A stretch of DNA of 64,000 nt from positions 620,001-684,000 of the forward strand of contig JBLDXI010000007.1 of assembly GCA_047495785.1 (NCBI GenBank), given 5' to 3'. This document shows positions 22,601-33,477 of this stretch, piece after piece. The notes below the pieces were generated by a model. The model was not told the origin of the DNA and made no database searches. It saw nothing but the letters and a program-made list of their open reading frames with translations. Numbering within the stretch: position 1 is the first letter of the stretch; each line of letters starts with the position of its first letter. The stretch comes from Lepidodermella squamata. Its lineage: Eukaryota; Gastrotricha. The translations under genes and the position numbers were made by a program.

Positions 22601-23798
22601 ATGTATTGCTTTCGAAAGGCCGATATAAGGCCTCCAGAGAACGCGGTGGTACCCAGTTCGGCGCCACCCATTGTCAATCCGAAACCCACCATATTACCGA
22701 ATAACCATCATCAAAGTTTCGATGAAGCGACTGCCAGAGTTTTGAACAATCGCCAACATCGCAGAGAACTGACGAGCGACGCGAGCCTTGACATGGATAG
22801 CTTGAAAATACGATCTGGTTCGAGAACTCCACCGGTTTCAAATGGATCGAATGGCCATGTATCGAACAACGGCAGTTTAGGACCGAATAGCCGACAGCAA
22901 ACTCCCAACAAACCACCGAGTCCTTCCAGATTTTTCCGAGCCCGCAGCCGGTCAGCGATTGGGGATAACGATTCTGAAATAGCTTTTAGTATGTAGTAGA
23001 TACTTTTCAATGTACAGTTATTTTATTATTGTTTTGCCTCAGATTCAGCTATTAGGAGCTTGGTAAAGCTTTCCACTGCCTTCATAAAAAAGCAAGAGTA
23101 TTCAAAGAATGTCGGGCTGGATGGGCCCCAGATTCGGCGGATGAAGGAGGTACAGATTGGCTTCTTTTTACGATTTTACGATTTTTTTACGGTACATCGT
23201 CCTATTATCCTTGATAATTTATAGGCTTTCCGGATGTTCGATAAAAATGCCGACGGCCATATAACCGCGAAGGAAATCTGTGAAGTTATGAATGGCGTGG
23301 GAATCGATATACACCTTCAGGAGGCGAAAAATTTGATCCGAAATATAGATAAAAACGGCAACGGGAAGGTCGAACTGCGAGAATTCATTAAATTTTTGTC
23401 AATGAAGGTAAGATTATTTTAGGTGCGAAATCTTAATATGCTTAATTTATGTCGACCATAAACAGTCAAACAGCGACACTGAGGATAATGAGTTGGCCAT
23501 GGCGTTTTCGATGTTCGATAAAAATAAGGATGGTCGCATTTCGTTGAGTGAAATGCAAGCTGTCCTAGAACGACTAGGCGAGCGCTTCTCCGAGGATGAG
23601 TTGAGGTAAAATCGCAGCATTTTACGTCCTTTCATAATCGAACATTTTTGTGAACCTTTCTAGGGAACTATTTTCAGATGTCGACACCGATGGCTCAGGT
23701 AATTTAGAAAGCGAATTTATAACACGATTTGCAGTTTTGTTTTGTTATCAGGTGAGATCGACTTTGAAGAGTTCAAAGAGGCTTTGAAAATTTCGTAA
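22601..23798 (+). CDS. Calmodulin-like protein with four EF-hands and a long N-terminal extension
   Basis: Exons 22601-22988, 23043-23149, 23225-23407, 23466-23605, 23664-23698 and 23752-23798; 299 aa. Residues 1-160 are disordered and Ser/Pro/Asn/Arg-rich. Four EF-hand loops follow: D-K-N-A-D-G-H-I-T, D-K-N-G-N-G-K-V-E, D-K-N-K-D-G-R-I-S and D-T-D-G-S-G-E-I-D. All four keep the acidic and Gly ligand positions, so four calcium sites are expected. The last loop is split by a phase-1 intron. It is not calmodulin itself, given the extension and sequence divergence; invertebrate CAL-type proteins or a troponin-C-like sensor are alternatives. An acceptor-like AATTTTAG lies 31 nt before the ATG. 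It converges on the secreted-protein gene, with 3' ends about 100 bp apart. Confidence 0.82.
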
Positions 23799-24033
23799 TG
23801 CTGGAAACTCTTTCTCTTGAACCTCGGCTAACCTGGAAATCGGCTTTTTTATAAGTAGACATCATTTATGTGAATGGACTTGTTCAAATTTATTTATTGT
23901 GATGTTCGGGCATGAATTATTAATTTTCGAAAAGGCGACAAGAAGAGAGGCGAAATAAAAAAATTATTGGCGCTTTGGAAAAGCAGAATTCGATAAAAAA
24001 AAGCTAGACAACAATGTGCGTATAAAAAATGTG

Positions 24034-25052
24034 TTATTGATGAGCTTGCGATCGGCGGCGGCGTTGTGAGATCAGAAATGAAGACCAAGCAGCATGATAA
24101 CGACTTTTGGTATCGGCATTCTTCTTATTCTTAGCCGCTTCTTCGTGAATCAGGAAGCCATCGGCAGTTGCAGCAGCAGCGGTTGTTGCCTTCAACTGTT
24201 CAAACTTTTTCACCTTGGTTTTGGACTAAAAATTTTAAATAGAAGTAATTCAAAATAAAGGAAATAACAAACTTTCTCCGTCACTTCGGCTGCGTTGTTC
24301 TCCTCCTCTTGCTCCTGATCCTGCTCCTCTTCCTCCTCGCTTGAGGAATCATGCTTCTTTTTCTTATCCTTCTTGTGCTTCTTTTCATAAGACAAGACTT
24401 CCTCGCCGCTTCTCGCCTCATCCTTATGAGCTTTTGATACTTCTTTGACGTACGACTTGGCAGCCGACTTTTCGCCATGTTTTCCGCCTTTCTTCACCGA
24501 CTTGTTGCTGAACTTGTATTTCCTTTTCTTCAGCGTTTTCGTCGTTGGTTTCGCCGTGGTGGTCGTTGGCTTCGGTGTGGTGGTCGTAGTCGATGTGGTA
24601 GTTGTAGTCGACGTGGAGGTTGATGTTACCAGCTCGGCCTCGAAATCAAGGCATTCGGTTTCGCAATTTGCAGAGCAGCACATCGTCCCGTTCTCGAGGC
24701 AGGTCAGAATTCGGCTTTTGTCATTGCAGTTTTCTGTAACAGCAATATCAGCTGCAGCCTCGCGACCGCAGAACCCGATTTCCATAGCAGCTACCAAGCT
24801 GGGCAAATCGCAGTTTCGAACGTCAAGGCTGAGATCTGCTTCCGCCCCCGGTTCATCGCCTGATCCGGTGCGTGCCTCCTCGTCAACTTCTTCGTTTTCC
24901 TCGCCGTTTTCCTCAGCGACTTCTTGAGTTTCGCCCGCACGATCTTCCTCCTCGCCAGACTCGGCCACCACGCGCGATTCATTTTCCTTCCCACATGCGA
25001 TGGGCAACAAGACGAAAAGGGCTAATATTAGAGCTATGTATGTAGGTGTCAT
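24034..25052 (-). CDS. Secreted acidic, Thr-rich, eight-cysteine protein
   Basis: Exons 25052-24273 and 24225-24034 with a 47-nt intron; 323 aa. The ATG at 25052 gives a signal peptide ending near A-C-G-K. Regions in order: a Glu-rich acidic segment (about 25-75); a cysteine module with spacing C-x8-C-x6-CC-x3-C-x3-C at its end; a Thr-rich mucin-like stretch; a Lys-rich segment; a Ser/Glu cluster; and a basic Arg-rich C-terminus. Charge alternation and the Thr run suggest an O-glycosylated extracellular matrix or mucus component. The cysteine module resembles that of the next gene (25767-26336). I do not recognise the family. Polyadenylation signals lie at 23889-23898 on the minus strand. Confidence 0.75.
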
Positions 25053-25766
25053 TTTGTTAGTGTAAATCAAGCTTGTTTATAGTAAAATGTGATTGAAATG
25101 TAGTAGGAGGCGGCTAATGAATGTTAAACCCCAAGAGTGGCTCGCGCCAACATGATGTCGCAGTGAGAGGAGGCAGATCGTGCGATTCATCTAACTGACA
25201 CGTGTCTTTTTACAGTGTTTACGAGCTCAGGCCGCGTTTCGAATCGCGTGGAGAACGGCTGGTTTCGATTTCATATCAAATCAGAAAATTTGAAAAAACA
25301 AGGCAAGCTTCAACTGATGAACGACTGTTTATTGTTTAAACGTCTGATTATGTCACAATAAAAGCCACCAGGACGAAAGACCATTTTCTCAGAGATTCTT
25401 GAAGAAAAATGTCGTCGAATAAATTATCTTGAGCGACGAAATAATAGTGGGACATGAAAAAATATAACAAACAGCTCATGCACTGCAACGAGTGTGACAA
25501 TAATAATGCATGTTCGCAAGAATACAATTATGAACAACAAGCACGGAGGTAACATTTAGAGAACATAGCGGCAATGATCGCATTAAAAATCATAGAGATC
25601 GGTTCATTTTGTTTGTTGGCCGGCCGTTTTTTTGCCAAGTTCTCGCACAAATCTTTTGGAACAAAAATTTTATCAAAAGTGCTCATCAAATATCAATTGT
25701 TACTTTGTACAGAGAACTAAGTTTGAAAGAGATTCAAATTGGTAAAAGGCTACAAGAAGTTATTAT
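25053..25766. other. Intergenic DNA between the two secreted cysteine-rich genes
   Basis: A TATAAA on the minus strand (25081-25076) is 24 nt from the ATG at 25052, too close for a usual promoter. No other feature recognised. Confidence 0.4.
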
Positions 25767-26336
25767 TCATCGCATGATCCGATCGTTCGGGAACCACCAG
25801 GGTTGGATCGGGCCATTGTTAGCACGCAAACGAGGAGATTCAGTCGTGCGGTGAAAGTAATGTGCCGGTAGCTTGTTGACAACGACAGGAGCCGACAAAT
25901 GAGTAAAACCTGGTAACAAACAAAGTTATTGCATTTTCGAATTTTAATGTATATCAAATTACAAACCTGGTAATCTTCTACACAAAAAGCGGCATGTTGA
26001 GAAACAGCAAATGGATGTATCACTGCAGCTTACGATGCGGAAAGAGTTCGTCATGCAATCGCGATGACGACAAAGCTCGAGAACCCAATTCGGGGCCGTT
26101 TCTTTGGCTCTGTTCGCATCTGAGGCTTCACCCGCGTTATCAGGCGTGCTACGGCGAGATCTTCCTTTTCCGTGTCCGTACTCGATTGTTAAGGCTGTAA
26201 TGTTGCAATTCAAATTCAACATGCTCGCCTGGCTTTCCTTGTTCCAAAGAAAACCCATCGTTGATGCAGGAATTGGCATTGTCAGTAGAAGGATCGCAAT
26301 ACTCAATAGCAAAAAGGTCATGATAATTGACACCAT
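25767..26336 (-). CDS. Small secreted eight-cysteine protein
   Basis: Exons 26336-25967 and 25909-25767 (57-nt intron) encode 170 aa. The start M-V-S-I-I-M-T-F opens a hydrophobic signal peptide. A basic R-S-R-R could be a processing site. The cysteine module C-x9-C-x5-CC-x3-C-x3-C closely matches that in the neighbouring gene at 24034-25052, and both carry R-I-(L/V)-x-C before the CC pair. The C-terminal exon has no known motif. It lies 88 nt downstream of TYW3 on the same strand, with TTTCAG 47 nt before its ATG. Function unknown. Confidence 0.68.
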
Positions 26337-26424
26337 AATGATGAAATGATACGCATATGAATAAATCTATGAATTGAGAACTCTGAAATATATATTGTTT
26401 AAAGTATACTTCCGTAAAGCACTT

Positions 26425-27018
26425 TCACTTGGCAACAATAACTTTCTCTCCAAGCTTATCTGACAAGCGCACAATATTATCAGAATTGGATGAAAACTTT
26501 GAATTGACAACCCCAACAATGTGCTGAATGTATTCATCGCTGACCAGCAACTTCCCATTCAAAGTGAGCGGAATCTCCAAAAACAAGGTGCTGCGAATAG
26601 CTAAAATTATGTTTCCGCTTTTTGAGATGGTGAGACCCGAGTTTTTAAATCCCGCCTCCAACGCAGCAGTATGCAATAACCGAGCCCTTTTAAGCGTTTC
26701 GCAGGAAACATGAAGAATGAAGGGTTCGAAACGAATAGATGCATCTCCCACCGATTTAGATAACGCTGATTTGACGCAGTCGAAGTCAACCTTTTCATGG
26801 GACACGAGCAGCCAATTACATGAGTGACGTTCGGTAGAGTCTTTATCACTCCACTCATAAATTACTATTCGTCCAGAGCACGAACTGGTCGTGCAATAAA
26901 ATGGAGACGAATTTAAGACATCAACGATTGGCAATGCCTCTTTATCGATAGAACCCTTTCGGCTAAGGTCACACCCAGCTAGTTGAGTTAGCTTCTTTGA
27001 CACAAAAGAGGACGTCAT
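26425..27018 (-). CDS. TYW3: tRNA wybutosine-synthesizing protein 3 homologue
   Basis: Intronless, 197 aa. Family motifs are D-L-S-R-K-G-S-I-D, Y-C-T-T-S-S-C-S-G-R-I, W-L-L-V-S-H-E, R-F-E-P-F-I-L-H-V, G-F-K-N-S-G-L-T-I-S and A-I-R-S-T. TYW3 is the SAM-dependent N4-methyltransferase of the wyosine pathway that modifies G37 next to the anticodon of tRNA-Phe. The ATG at 27018 was chosen because it gives the usual short leader before the conserved core. The partner pathway genes (TYW1, TYW2, TYW4) are not in the window. Confidence 0.93.
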   Translation of the reverse strand: MTSSFVSKKLTQLAGCDLSRKGSIDKEALPIVDVLNSSPFYCTTSSCSGRIVIYEWSDKDSTERHSCNWLLVSHEKVDFDCVKSALSKSVGDASIRFEPFILHVSCETLKRARLLHTAALEAGFKNSGLTISKSGNIILAIRSTLFLEIPLTLNGKLLVSDEYIQHIVGVVNSKFSSNSDNIVRLSDKLGEKVIVAK

Positions 27019-27357
27019 ATGTTGTAACAACTAAATAAAAAAACTGCAATATGCAATAATGTTATGTCAACGCAACAGGTAAAGACAAATAAAAGGTTAG
27101 GCAAATTAAGGGATGTAAATGTATTCAGCGATTGTAGGTTTCAAATGAAGAGACTCTTCATTTGAGAGAGAGTAGCTAGGAAATCACAACGTTTAGGGAG
27201 AATAATTTTCCTTATGGTATTGGCTGATTCGCCTTGGTTGCGAATAACATCAAGAGGCGCGGCTAGGCTACAAACACAATCCACACGAACAATTGCCGTT
27301 ACCATGGCCCATGGCGGAGAAACCTGATGTGAACCGGATTGATAAATGGATGAGTGG
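27019..27357. other. Upstream region of TYW3
   Basis: A TTTATTTAG acceptor-like site lies 12 nt before the TYW3 ATG on the minus strand. Nothing else recognised before the TIR element. Confidence 0.4.
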
Positions 27358-28014
27358 TATTTCGTGATCCGAGAGCTACTCTAAGAGTAGCCTTCTCCGA
27401 AAGTAGCCTACTCCCGGTGTAGAAGGCCTTTAGAAGGAATTTACTCTGAGAGTGGCTACTTCTAGAGCAGCTGCTCTCAGAGTAGGTGCTTTTTAAAGAG
27501 CTACTCTTAGAGTAACCTTCGACAAACTCAACAAGTTTTTACAATTTTAGATAACAAAACTTCGACACTAAGCTTTTTAATTCGCATTTTCTATCTAAAT
27601 TCTATTCCTCTAAGACTATTGGGCGCGGGGAAAAGTCGAGTTTGTATTTTTAATTATAATCAAATTCTTATGAACAATAAAACCATAGGTAAATTCATCG
27701 TTTGCCTGTCAATACAAATACTTAATTGGCAATGGACCCATCACAGGGCACTTTAAAAAATAAGAGCCAAAGGACAGCCTACATCCAACATTGTCTGCAA
27801 CATCCAATGTCATGCACTTCATCGAATTGTTGAACGTCGCCGGTAGCCCCTGTAGCAGTGACTCCTCTGAGAGTAGCTTCCCAGTTAAAACTACCTCTGA
27901 GAGCATCTACTCTTAGAGTAGCTACTCCGAGAGTAAAACTGTATTTCTCTGAGAGCAGTTCCTATAAATAATACCTACTCCCGACTCCGAGAGTAGCTCT
28001 CGGATCACGAAATA
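27358..28014. mobile_element. Non-autonomous TIR DNA element (MITE), about 655 bp
   Basis: 27358-27382 and 27990-28014 are perfect 25-bp inverted copies including a terminal TA, so the element probably runs TA + TTTCGTGATCCGAGAGC... with a TA target duplication. Subterminal zones on both sides repeat CTACTCT/AGAGTAG units in both orientations. No transposase frame is present, and the interior is AT-rich. The TA duplication suggests mobilisation by a Tc1/mariner-group transposase, but that is inference. Confidence 0.8.
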
Positions 28015-28305
28015 CGAGGCGGCGCGATAAATGCGTGCACACCCAACAAATCAGAACAGTTGATATTTCAGCAATAAAAGGAAGGATCATCATCATCATT
28101 TTATTGTTTTCCTTCTGATTGCACCATTTTTTTTTTTTAATTTTATAAAAGAATAACAGTATTTAGGAATGGATTTATAAATGGGCAAAAAGAGGATCGA
28201 GCGCAGAAGTAAGGCGACCGTACACAGCATATAAGAATGTTTATATAGGATGATACGCGCAGGGCACGCATACATTAGATAAGGTGATTAAAATAATAAT
28301 AAGTT

Positions 28306-30060
28306 TTATTTAACTAAGGCCAGATTTGTAAGGACAGGCCATTCTTCCAATATAAATTTTTTGCATGAGTTCACAAAAGGATTTATCGAAGTAATGTTAG
28401 TGATAGAGGCAGGTAGAAGGTTCCAGAGTTTGGCTGTTCTAATAGCAAAGCTAAAGCCCCTAGGGCAAAGTGAATGTTGAGGAATTGTTAATTTGTTATT
28501 AGAATGATGTCGAGTAGTAGAGAGATTAGGTTTGAGAAAGAAAGTATCGAATTCTAGAGGATGAGACATATTATTAATTATTTTGAACGCCATCGTAAGG
28601 TCGCGAATTAACCATCTTTGGTTTAAGGATAGTAATTCAAACTTAGCCAGCCTCTGGATATAGTCGAGGGGAGCCATAGGGGGAGATATAAATCTAGATG
28701 TGAAGTTTTTTAAGCACTTTTCTAAAAGATTACGATGCTTGATTAAATAAGGCTGCCAGACGCATGAGGCATATAGTAGGTTGGGTAAGACATAAGAATT
28801 GAAAGCACGAATTAGAACTGAGTGATTTCTGGTGGAAAAAGAGTTCAGGATCAAACCACAAAGGCGACGGCTTTTAGCGTATAGTTGGTTGCAGTGAGAC
28901 GAGAAGGTCAACCTGCTATCTATGATGACGCCAAGATCGCTAGTTTCTGTCACCGAGTTGATAATGTGAGAACCGAGTAGATAGTTATGGAGTAAGTTCT
29001 TAGATCCAAGACGAAGAATGAAACATTTTTTAAGATTAACTGATAGTTGGTGGGAAGTGAAAAAAGAATAGATAGAGTTAATATCCTGCTGTATATCAGC
29101 CGGATTTGTACCCAATTTGGGGTAAATTTTAACATCGTCAGCAAATAATCGAATAATGCAAGATTTCACACAGGATGGCAAGTCATTAATGAAGAGAAGG
29201 AATAAGATTGGGCCCAGCACGCTTCCTTGGGGCACACCGGAAGTGACTGGAGACCACTGACAATGAGCATTGTTAATAACGACGCGTTGAGAACGACCAA
29301 GTAAAAAATTAGATATCCAGTCAAGTAGGCGACCAGAAATGTTGTAGTGTTCTAGTTTATTTATTAGTTTTATGTGAGAGACGGAATCGAAGGCCTTTTT
29401 AAGGTCAAAGTAAATGCAGTCAACGGGGATGCCCCTGTCAAGTCTAGACGACCACTCGTTGATATTCTCGAGTAGCTGCATTTCGGCACTGCGGCCTGAT
29501 AGGAACCCAAACTGTTCGGGAGATAGAATATTATTTTTAGTGAGATGAGATACCATTTCAATCCGAATACAAGACTCCATAACTTTACATGGTATACTGG
29601 TTAGGCTAATGGGCCGATAGTTTTCGGTTGAAGAGGGGGAGCCACTGTTTTTAAAAATAGGTACAACGTTAGCTAATTTCCAACAGGCTGGAAGTACACC
29701 GGATTCGAAACTTCTAGAAAAAATTAACGAAAGAGGAAATGCGAGAGAATCGGATAACTTCTTTAATATTGTGGGGTGGACACCGTCAGGCCCCATAGAA
29801 GAATTTGCGTCGAGATTACGTAATAAAGATTCAATAGTTCTAACAGGAAAAGATACTCTAGACAATTCAGAAGAAGGCGTTTTGGCCAATGATGGAATAG
29901 GAATACCATTATCTACAGTGAAAACGGATGAAAAGAACGAGTTGAACAATGTACATTTGCTGCTGTCGTCAGTAACAGTAGCACCATTTTGGTCTTTGAG
30001 AGATGGAATAGAAGGTTTAGATTTCAATCTAGTATTAGCATAGTTGAAGAAAGTTTTCAT
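28306..30060 (-). CDS. LINE reverse transcriptase
   Basis: 584 aa from an ATG at 30060, although the open frame extends about 45 nt further. RT blocks are clear: M-G-P-D-G-V-H-P, N-Y-R-P-I-S-L-T-S, Q-F-G-F-L-S-G-R-S, Y-F-D-L-K-K-A-F-D-S-V, S-G-V-P-Q-G-S-V-L-G-P, and the catalytic F-A-D-D-V-K-I. The C-terminal thumb region has L-G-V-I-I-D-S and A-S-C-V-W-Q-P-Y. Intact catalytic residues and the long frame mean a recent insertion, but without its endonuclease the copy cannot move alone. Confidence 0.92.
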   Translation of the reverse strand: MKTFFNYANTRLKSKPSIPSLKDQNGATVTDDSSKCTLFNSFFSSVFTVDNGIPIPSLAKTPSSELSRVSFPVRTIESLLRNLDANSSMGPDGVHPTILKKLSDSLAFPLSLIFSRSFESGVLPACWKLANVVPIFKNSGSPSSTENYRPISLTSIPCKVMESCIRIEMVSHLTKNNILSPEQFGFLSGRSAEMQLLENINEWSSRLDRGIPVDCIYFDLKKAFDSVSHIKLINKLEHYNISGRLLDWISNFLLGRSQRVVINNAHCQWSPVTSGVPQGSVLGPILFLLFINDLPSCVKSCIIRLFADDVKIYPKLGTNPADIQQDINSIYSFFTSHQLSVNLKKCFILRLGSKNLLHNYLLGSHIINSVTETSDLGVIIDSRLTFSSHCNQLYAKSRRLCGLILNSFSTRNHSVLIRAFNSYVLPNLLYASCVWQPYLIKHRNLLEKCLKNFTSRFISPPMAPLDYIQRLAKFELLSLNQRWLIRDLTMAFKIINNMSHPLEFDTFFLKPNLSTTRHHSNNKLTIPQHSLCPRGFSFAIRTAKLWNLLPASITNITSINPFVNSCKKFILEEWPVLTNLALVK

Positions 30061-30105
30061 TTTACCAGTGTTTATAATGAAGTTTTCATAATCCGCTCTA
30101 AGGTT

Positions 30106-30150
30106 ATCATTAAGAGCCTAATCATTAAGAGCCTTATCATTAAGAGCCTA
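30106..30150. repeat. Three tandem copies of a 15-bp unit
   Basis: ATCATTAAGAGCCT(A/T) at 30106-30120, 30121-30135 and 30136-30150. Read in the LINE frame each copy encodes (K or stop)-A-L-N-D, so slippage expanded coding sequence and two copies carry TAG. Confidence 0.9.
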
Positions 30151-32330
30151 AGTAAATTTCTTTTAAGCGAGCAGCGAGAGAGGCAGATTTCTCTCTCACA
30201 AATGGGACATTGCAAATTTCGAATTTCTGTTCGAAAATGGCCCTCCAAGCGACTTTGTCACTTTTAAAAAATGACAAGTTTCGCGGTTAATCAAAAGGTC
30301 AAGGTCATAACAAAATAAGGACAATTTTAATAAAAAAATAGTCATTAAAAATTATTCAATCAATTATACTTATCTTGGGCTAAATCTTTCTCTGTGTGCG
30401 ATGTCACGCCTTTTTGGCTTTTGATTTTTGATCAACCTGATAGTGAACCATGTCGATTCGAAAATAACTTACCGTAACGCCAGCTCTTGAACGAGAAACC
30501 TTGGTGGTTAATGATAGAATATCTGTTTGCCGGTGAAAATATCAAAGATGAAAAATTTCTTTGTGAATTACCATGGCCCGACTGGGCTTGTTTTTGACGA
30601 TGCCTTTGTCGGCTGGCATCCCACTTTCCATGCTAACATGTAAGCCATAACTTCGCCAATCCATAGCGCCAATAGCTGGTGTGCCAAGCTTGTGTGAAGT
30701 GGTTTGTCGTAGACAGAGTACATAATCCCCGATATGTCCGATTGTGCCATGGCTCATGTTAGGCATTACCCAACATCTTAATCTTCGCCAATCCAATTGA
30801 ATGCGACAACTTCGTAGTGATCAGAAATGGAGACGGGAAGTCTTTCGCCATAGAAATAAGGTTAGGCAATCTGGTTATTCACTTGGAGCTTACCGCAACC
30901 AACTTAGGAATTCAAATTGAGCCAAGCACTTGTACTGATTGAAGCGCTGAAGAGCTTTACTTTTTGCTTGTTCTCGCATCTATAGATCTATATCATCGCT
31001 TTCTAAGAGAGATCGGCAAAAATGATCTCTTCGCCTCTAGTGAAAAGTCTTGATAATGGGGAAAATGTTAAAAATTTAGACTTACTTGACGCTAGAACAC
31101 GATGCAAAATTGACAAGCACGCCCCACGCATACGAAAATTATGTTATTTTTGATTTTTCACGTTGAAAACATGATCGCTAATGGTGAAGTATATTGGAAT
31201 ATATAATGGAACTCTAATGGATGCTGCTTGTAATGCGCGTGACTAATGAGGGCGGACTGGGACAATTTTTAATATAGCACTGCGCAAAAAGGGCAAATCC
31301 TTCGCCCTCGATTTTAGCATTTTGTAAGCGATATACCTAGATAATTATGGTTTATCTGGATATATCTGGAATCCGCATGTAGATTTAGAGTAAAATTTAC
31401 AACATATTCACCGTGAAAAATTATAATTTCGATTTGCAGCGGGACCGGTGTATGTGCGCAGTGTACGCAAGATTTCGGTTACCTCACGTACCATTCTTCT
31501 GAATGCCATAGGCGGACTTCAAAAAGGTTACCATCTCGTTATTGCGCATGTCATAATATTTTTAATGCACTAGTTTAATTCCCGCGGTCACAAGTAACAC
31601 TAAGAGGTAAATCGCCTGACTGATGAAATTAATAGCTCAGCATTAATTAACATTGACATTTCCCATTGAAAATATGTTTTTCCGATCGGTTCCAGCACGC
31701 TATCCACTTGAAGGTATCAGAAAAAATGCCACATTGTTAAGCTTCTCCGCCGATTTCGACATCTGTCATGTTCCCCTGCCCAGTATTGTGGATTAAAAAT
31801 AGCTTCATAATTTGCACGGATCCTACATTTCACAGCCACCGAATGAGGTCAAAGGAACAAAAAAGCAGGGCGGCATTGTGTACGGGTTAGAGTAGCGTGT
31901 TAGGGACAGGGATTGTGGGAAATTCAATAAACAGAATAAACGTGAAACAGAAATTCGTTGCAGGAGCAAATCTTTTAGAATTCCAAGCAATAAATTTTGG
32001 ACAATGTGACGCCCTTCCTCGAGTCTCGACCAGTTTGTGCAGTCAGGTCTTGTGGCGAAGTTCCGGTGACGTAGTATTCTTAATCCTGAGCCCAGATTAT
32101 GGGGAAAGTTGCAATCGCTTGCAAATTCCGCGGGTCATTAACTCCACTTCCGCTGTGCTCATTGAAATCATAAGGTTTCTAGCCCTCAAATGCGTCAACT
32201 TCCTGTTCGGGGGAAATTACAGGACAGTTACGACAAAGAACAATAACAAACATGAATCATTACTGGTTTACTGATTGAATGTTTAAACATAATTCAAAAA
32301 CATCACGAAGAAAAACACGAAGTTTGGATT
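30151..32330. other. Intergenic DNA, no gene recognised
   Basis: AT-rich, with only short unsupported open frames on both strands. No tRNA, repeat array or splice-consistent exon chain seen. Confidence 0.4.
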
Positions 32331-33375
32331 TCAGGTTGATTTTTGTCTAAGAATCGCAACATCAGTGGTGACTTTAATAATAGACGATAAAGAATCAGTC
32401 ATCTTTGCGGCAAGTTCTTTCGCTTCCGTGGAGACTTTTCGGTCTCGAACTTGTTCAAGGCTCGCAAGGTCATTCATCGCAACAGCGATGAGGCTGGAAA
32501 AATTGCGTAAAAACGGAGTCATTGGTGAGCTAACGATAGATTGCTGTGCAGTTGACATCGATGAAGATGGTTTAACCCTTTCGGAGACAGTAGGCAAGCT
32601 AGATGACAGACCCGGTGGTGGCAGACGGGCTTGGGAGGGTGAAATAGCTGCAACCGGCCGGGGAGTGGGAGTTCGAGTAGATGGAGCCGTAGGAGGGTCT
32701 GGTCGTTTGTCAGGCTTGGCCACTGGAGCAGGCTTCTTGAACACAGTGTTTGTCGGCTGTGGTGTTGTAGTTTGTCTCGGTCGACTGTTGGGGTCTGGCT
32801 GATTTCGCAAGCTCTTCTTTCCGCTGCTTTGAGCAGGTGACGCAGCAGATCGAGAAGTACTAGGGGAATCTAAAGCTGGCTTCTTCGACGGCGGTGGGCT
32901 ATCTTCATCGACGATTTCAATTGGCTCCTGCTTGATCACCTCGTCTAAACCCTTGCTGCCTCTATGTTGGCCAGCTCGAACACTGATTAGCATTGAAATT
33001 TGACACTTATCAATGAAAATTATATAATTAAAAAGCATACCGGTAAGCAATATGGCAGCGAAGAGCGTATTCGCTCTCGAAGGTCTGATCGCATTCTTGG
33101 CAATCGAACTTACGCCCAGGCGATTTGCGAACGGATTGCATGTGACCTGTTCGCTTTTTATGCAAAGTAAATGTCGCCTCTTGGGAGAAGCCTCTATCGC
33201 AATCACTGCATACGAACGGTGTTGCGAACGCAGAGGCGTCGTAAACATCAGGCTTTTTACCCGCAGTTGTTCGAGTGGGCCGATTTGCGCGACTCGCTGA
33301 GGAGTAATTCGAGCAAGCATCGTCCTCTTCCAATTTACAAGCTTCGGACGCTGCGCGCGTGTTTCTCTTATTCAT
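32331..33375 (-). CDS. C2H2 zinc-finger protein with conserved C-terminal module (paralogue 1)
   Basis: Exons 33375-33041 and 32982-32331 (58-nt intron) encode 328 aa. An N-terminal basic/acidic leader is followed by a C2H2 finger (F-V-C-S-D-C ... H-x5-H) ending T-G-H-M. A second finger-like unit (F-D-C-Q-E-C ... C-H-I) has its last His displaced across the splice junction. The middle is Pro/Ser/Thr-rich with K-Q-E-P, resembling a SUMO-acceptor site. The last 60 residues form a helical module: F-L-R-N-F, L-I-A-V-A-M-N-D-L, T-T-D-V-A-I-L-R-Q-K-S. The same module ends two neighbouring genes. Probably nuclear; family not recognised. The start codon lies 102 nt after the stop of the upstream same-strand paralogue. 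Confidence 0.78.
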
Positions 33376-33477
33376 TCTCAATTGTTTAATTCCTAATGAA
33401 ATATGAATTGTGATCAAAAATTAGGAAAATTTTCGCGTAAAATTTTAATTGAGCGCAATATAAATCAGCGATTTTCC

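Larger units (their letters stand above)
28286..30150 (-). mobile_element. Non-LTR retrotransposon (CR1/Jockey group), 5'-truncated
   Basis: The minus-strand copy retains the reverse-transcriptase part and 3' end only. The RT frame is open from about 30105 to the stop at 28306. Further upstream the same frame has TAG codons inside a 15-bp tandem repeat (30106-30150), and no endonuclease domain is found. The end next to 28286 is AT-rich with a TTATTATTATTTT tract. A second copy of part of this element is at 63591-64000. Confidence 0.85.

Noticed and set aside
24445-24927. Val/Ser-rich open frame opposite the secreted Thr-rich gene
   Set aside because: It is the reverse complement of the Thr repeat and acidic region of the real gene, which has a signal peptide and valid splice sites.
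25076-25081. TATA box for the secreted acidic protein gene
   Set aside because: TATAAA is only 24 nt from the start codon, which would place transcription start at or after the ATG.
28306-30060. Cellular reverse transcriptase or telomerase
   Set aside because: Motif order, SGVPQGS and FADD with a LINE-type thumb, and a second broken copy at 63.6 kb show a non-LTR retrotransposon.
30106-30150. CRISPR-like array
   Set aside because: Three directly abutting 15-bp copies with no spacers, in an animal genome and inside LINE coding sequence.
31897-32274. Plus-strand open frame of 125 codons
   Set aside because: No motif or upstream exon context, and composition like surrounding intergenic DNA.
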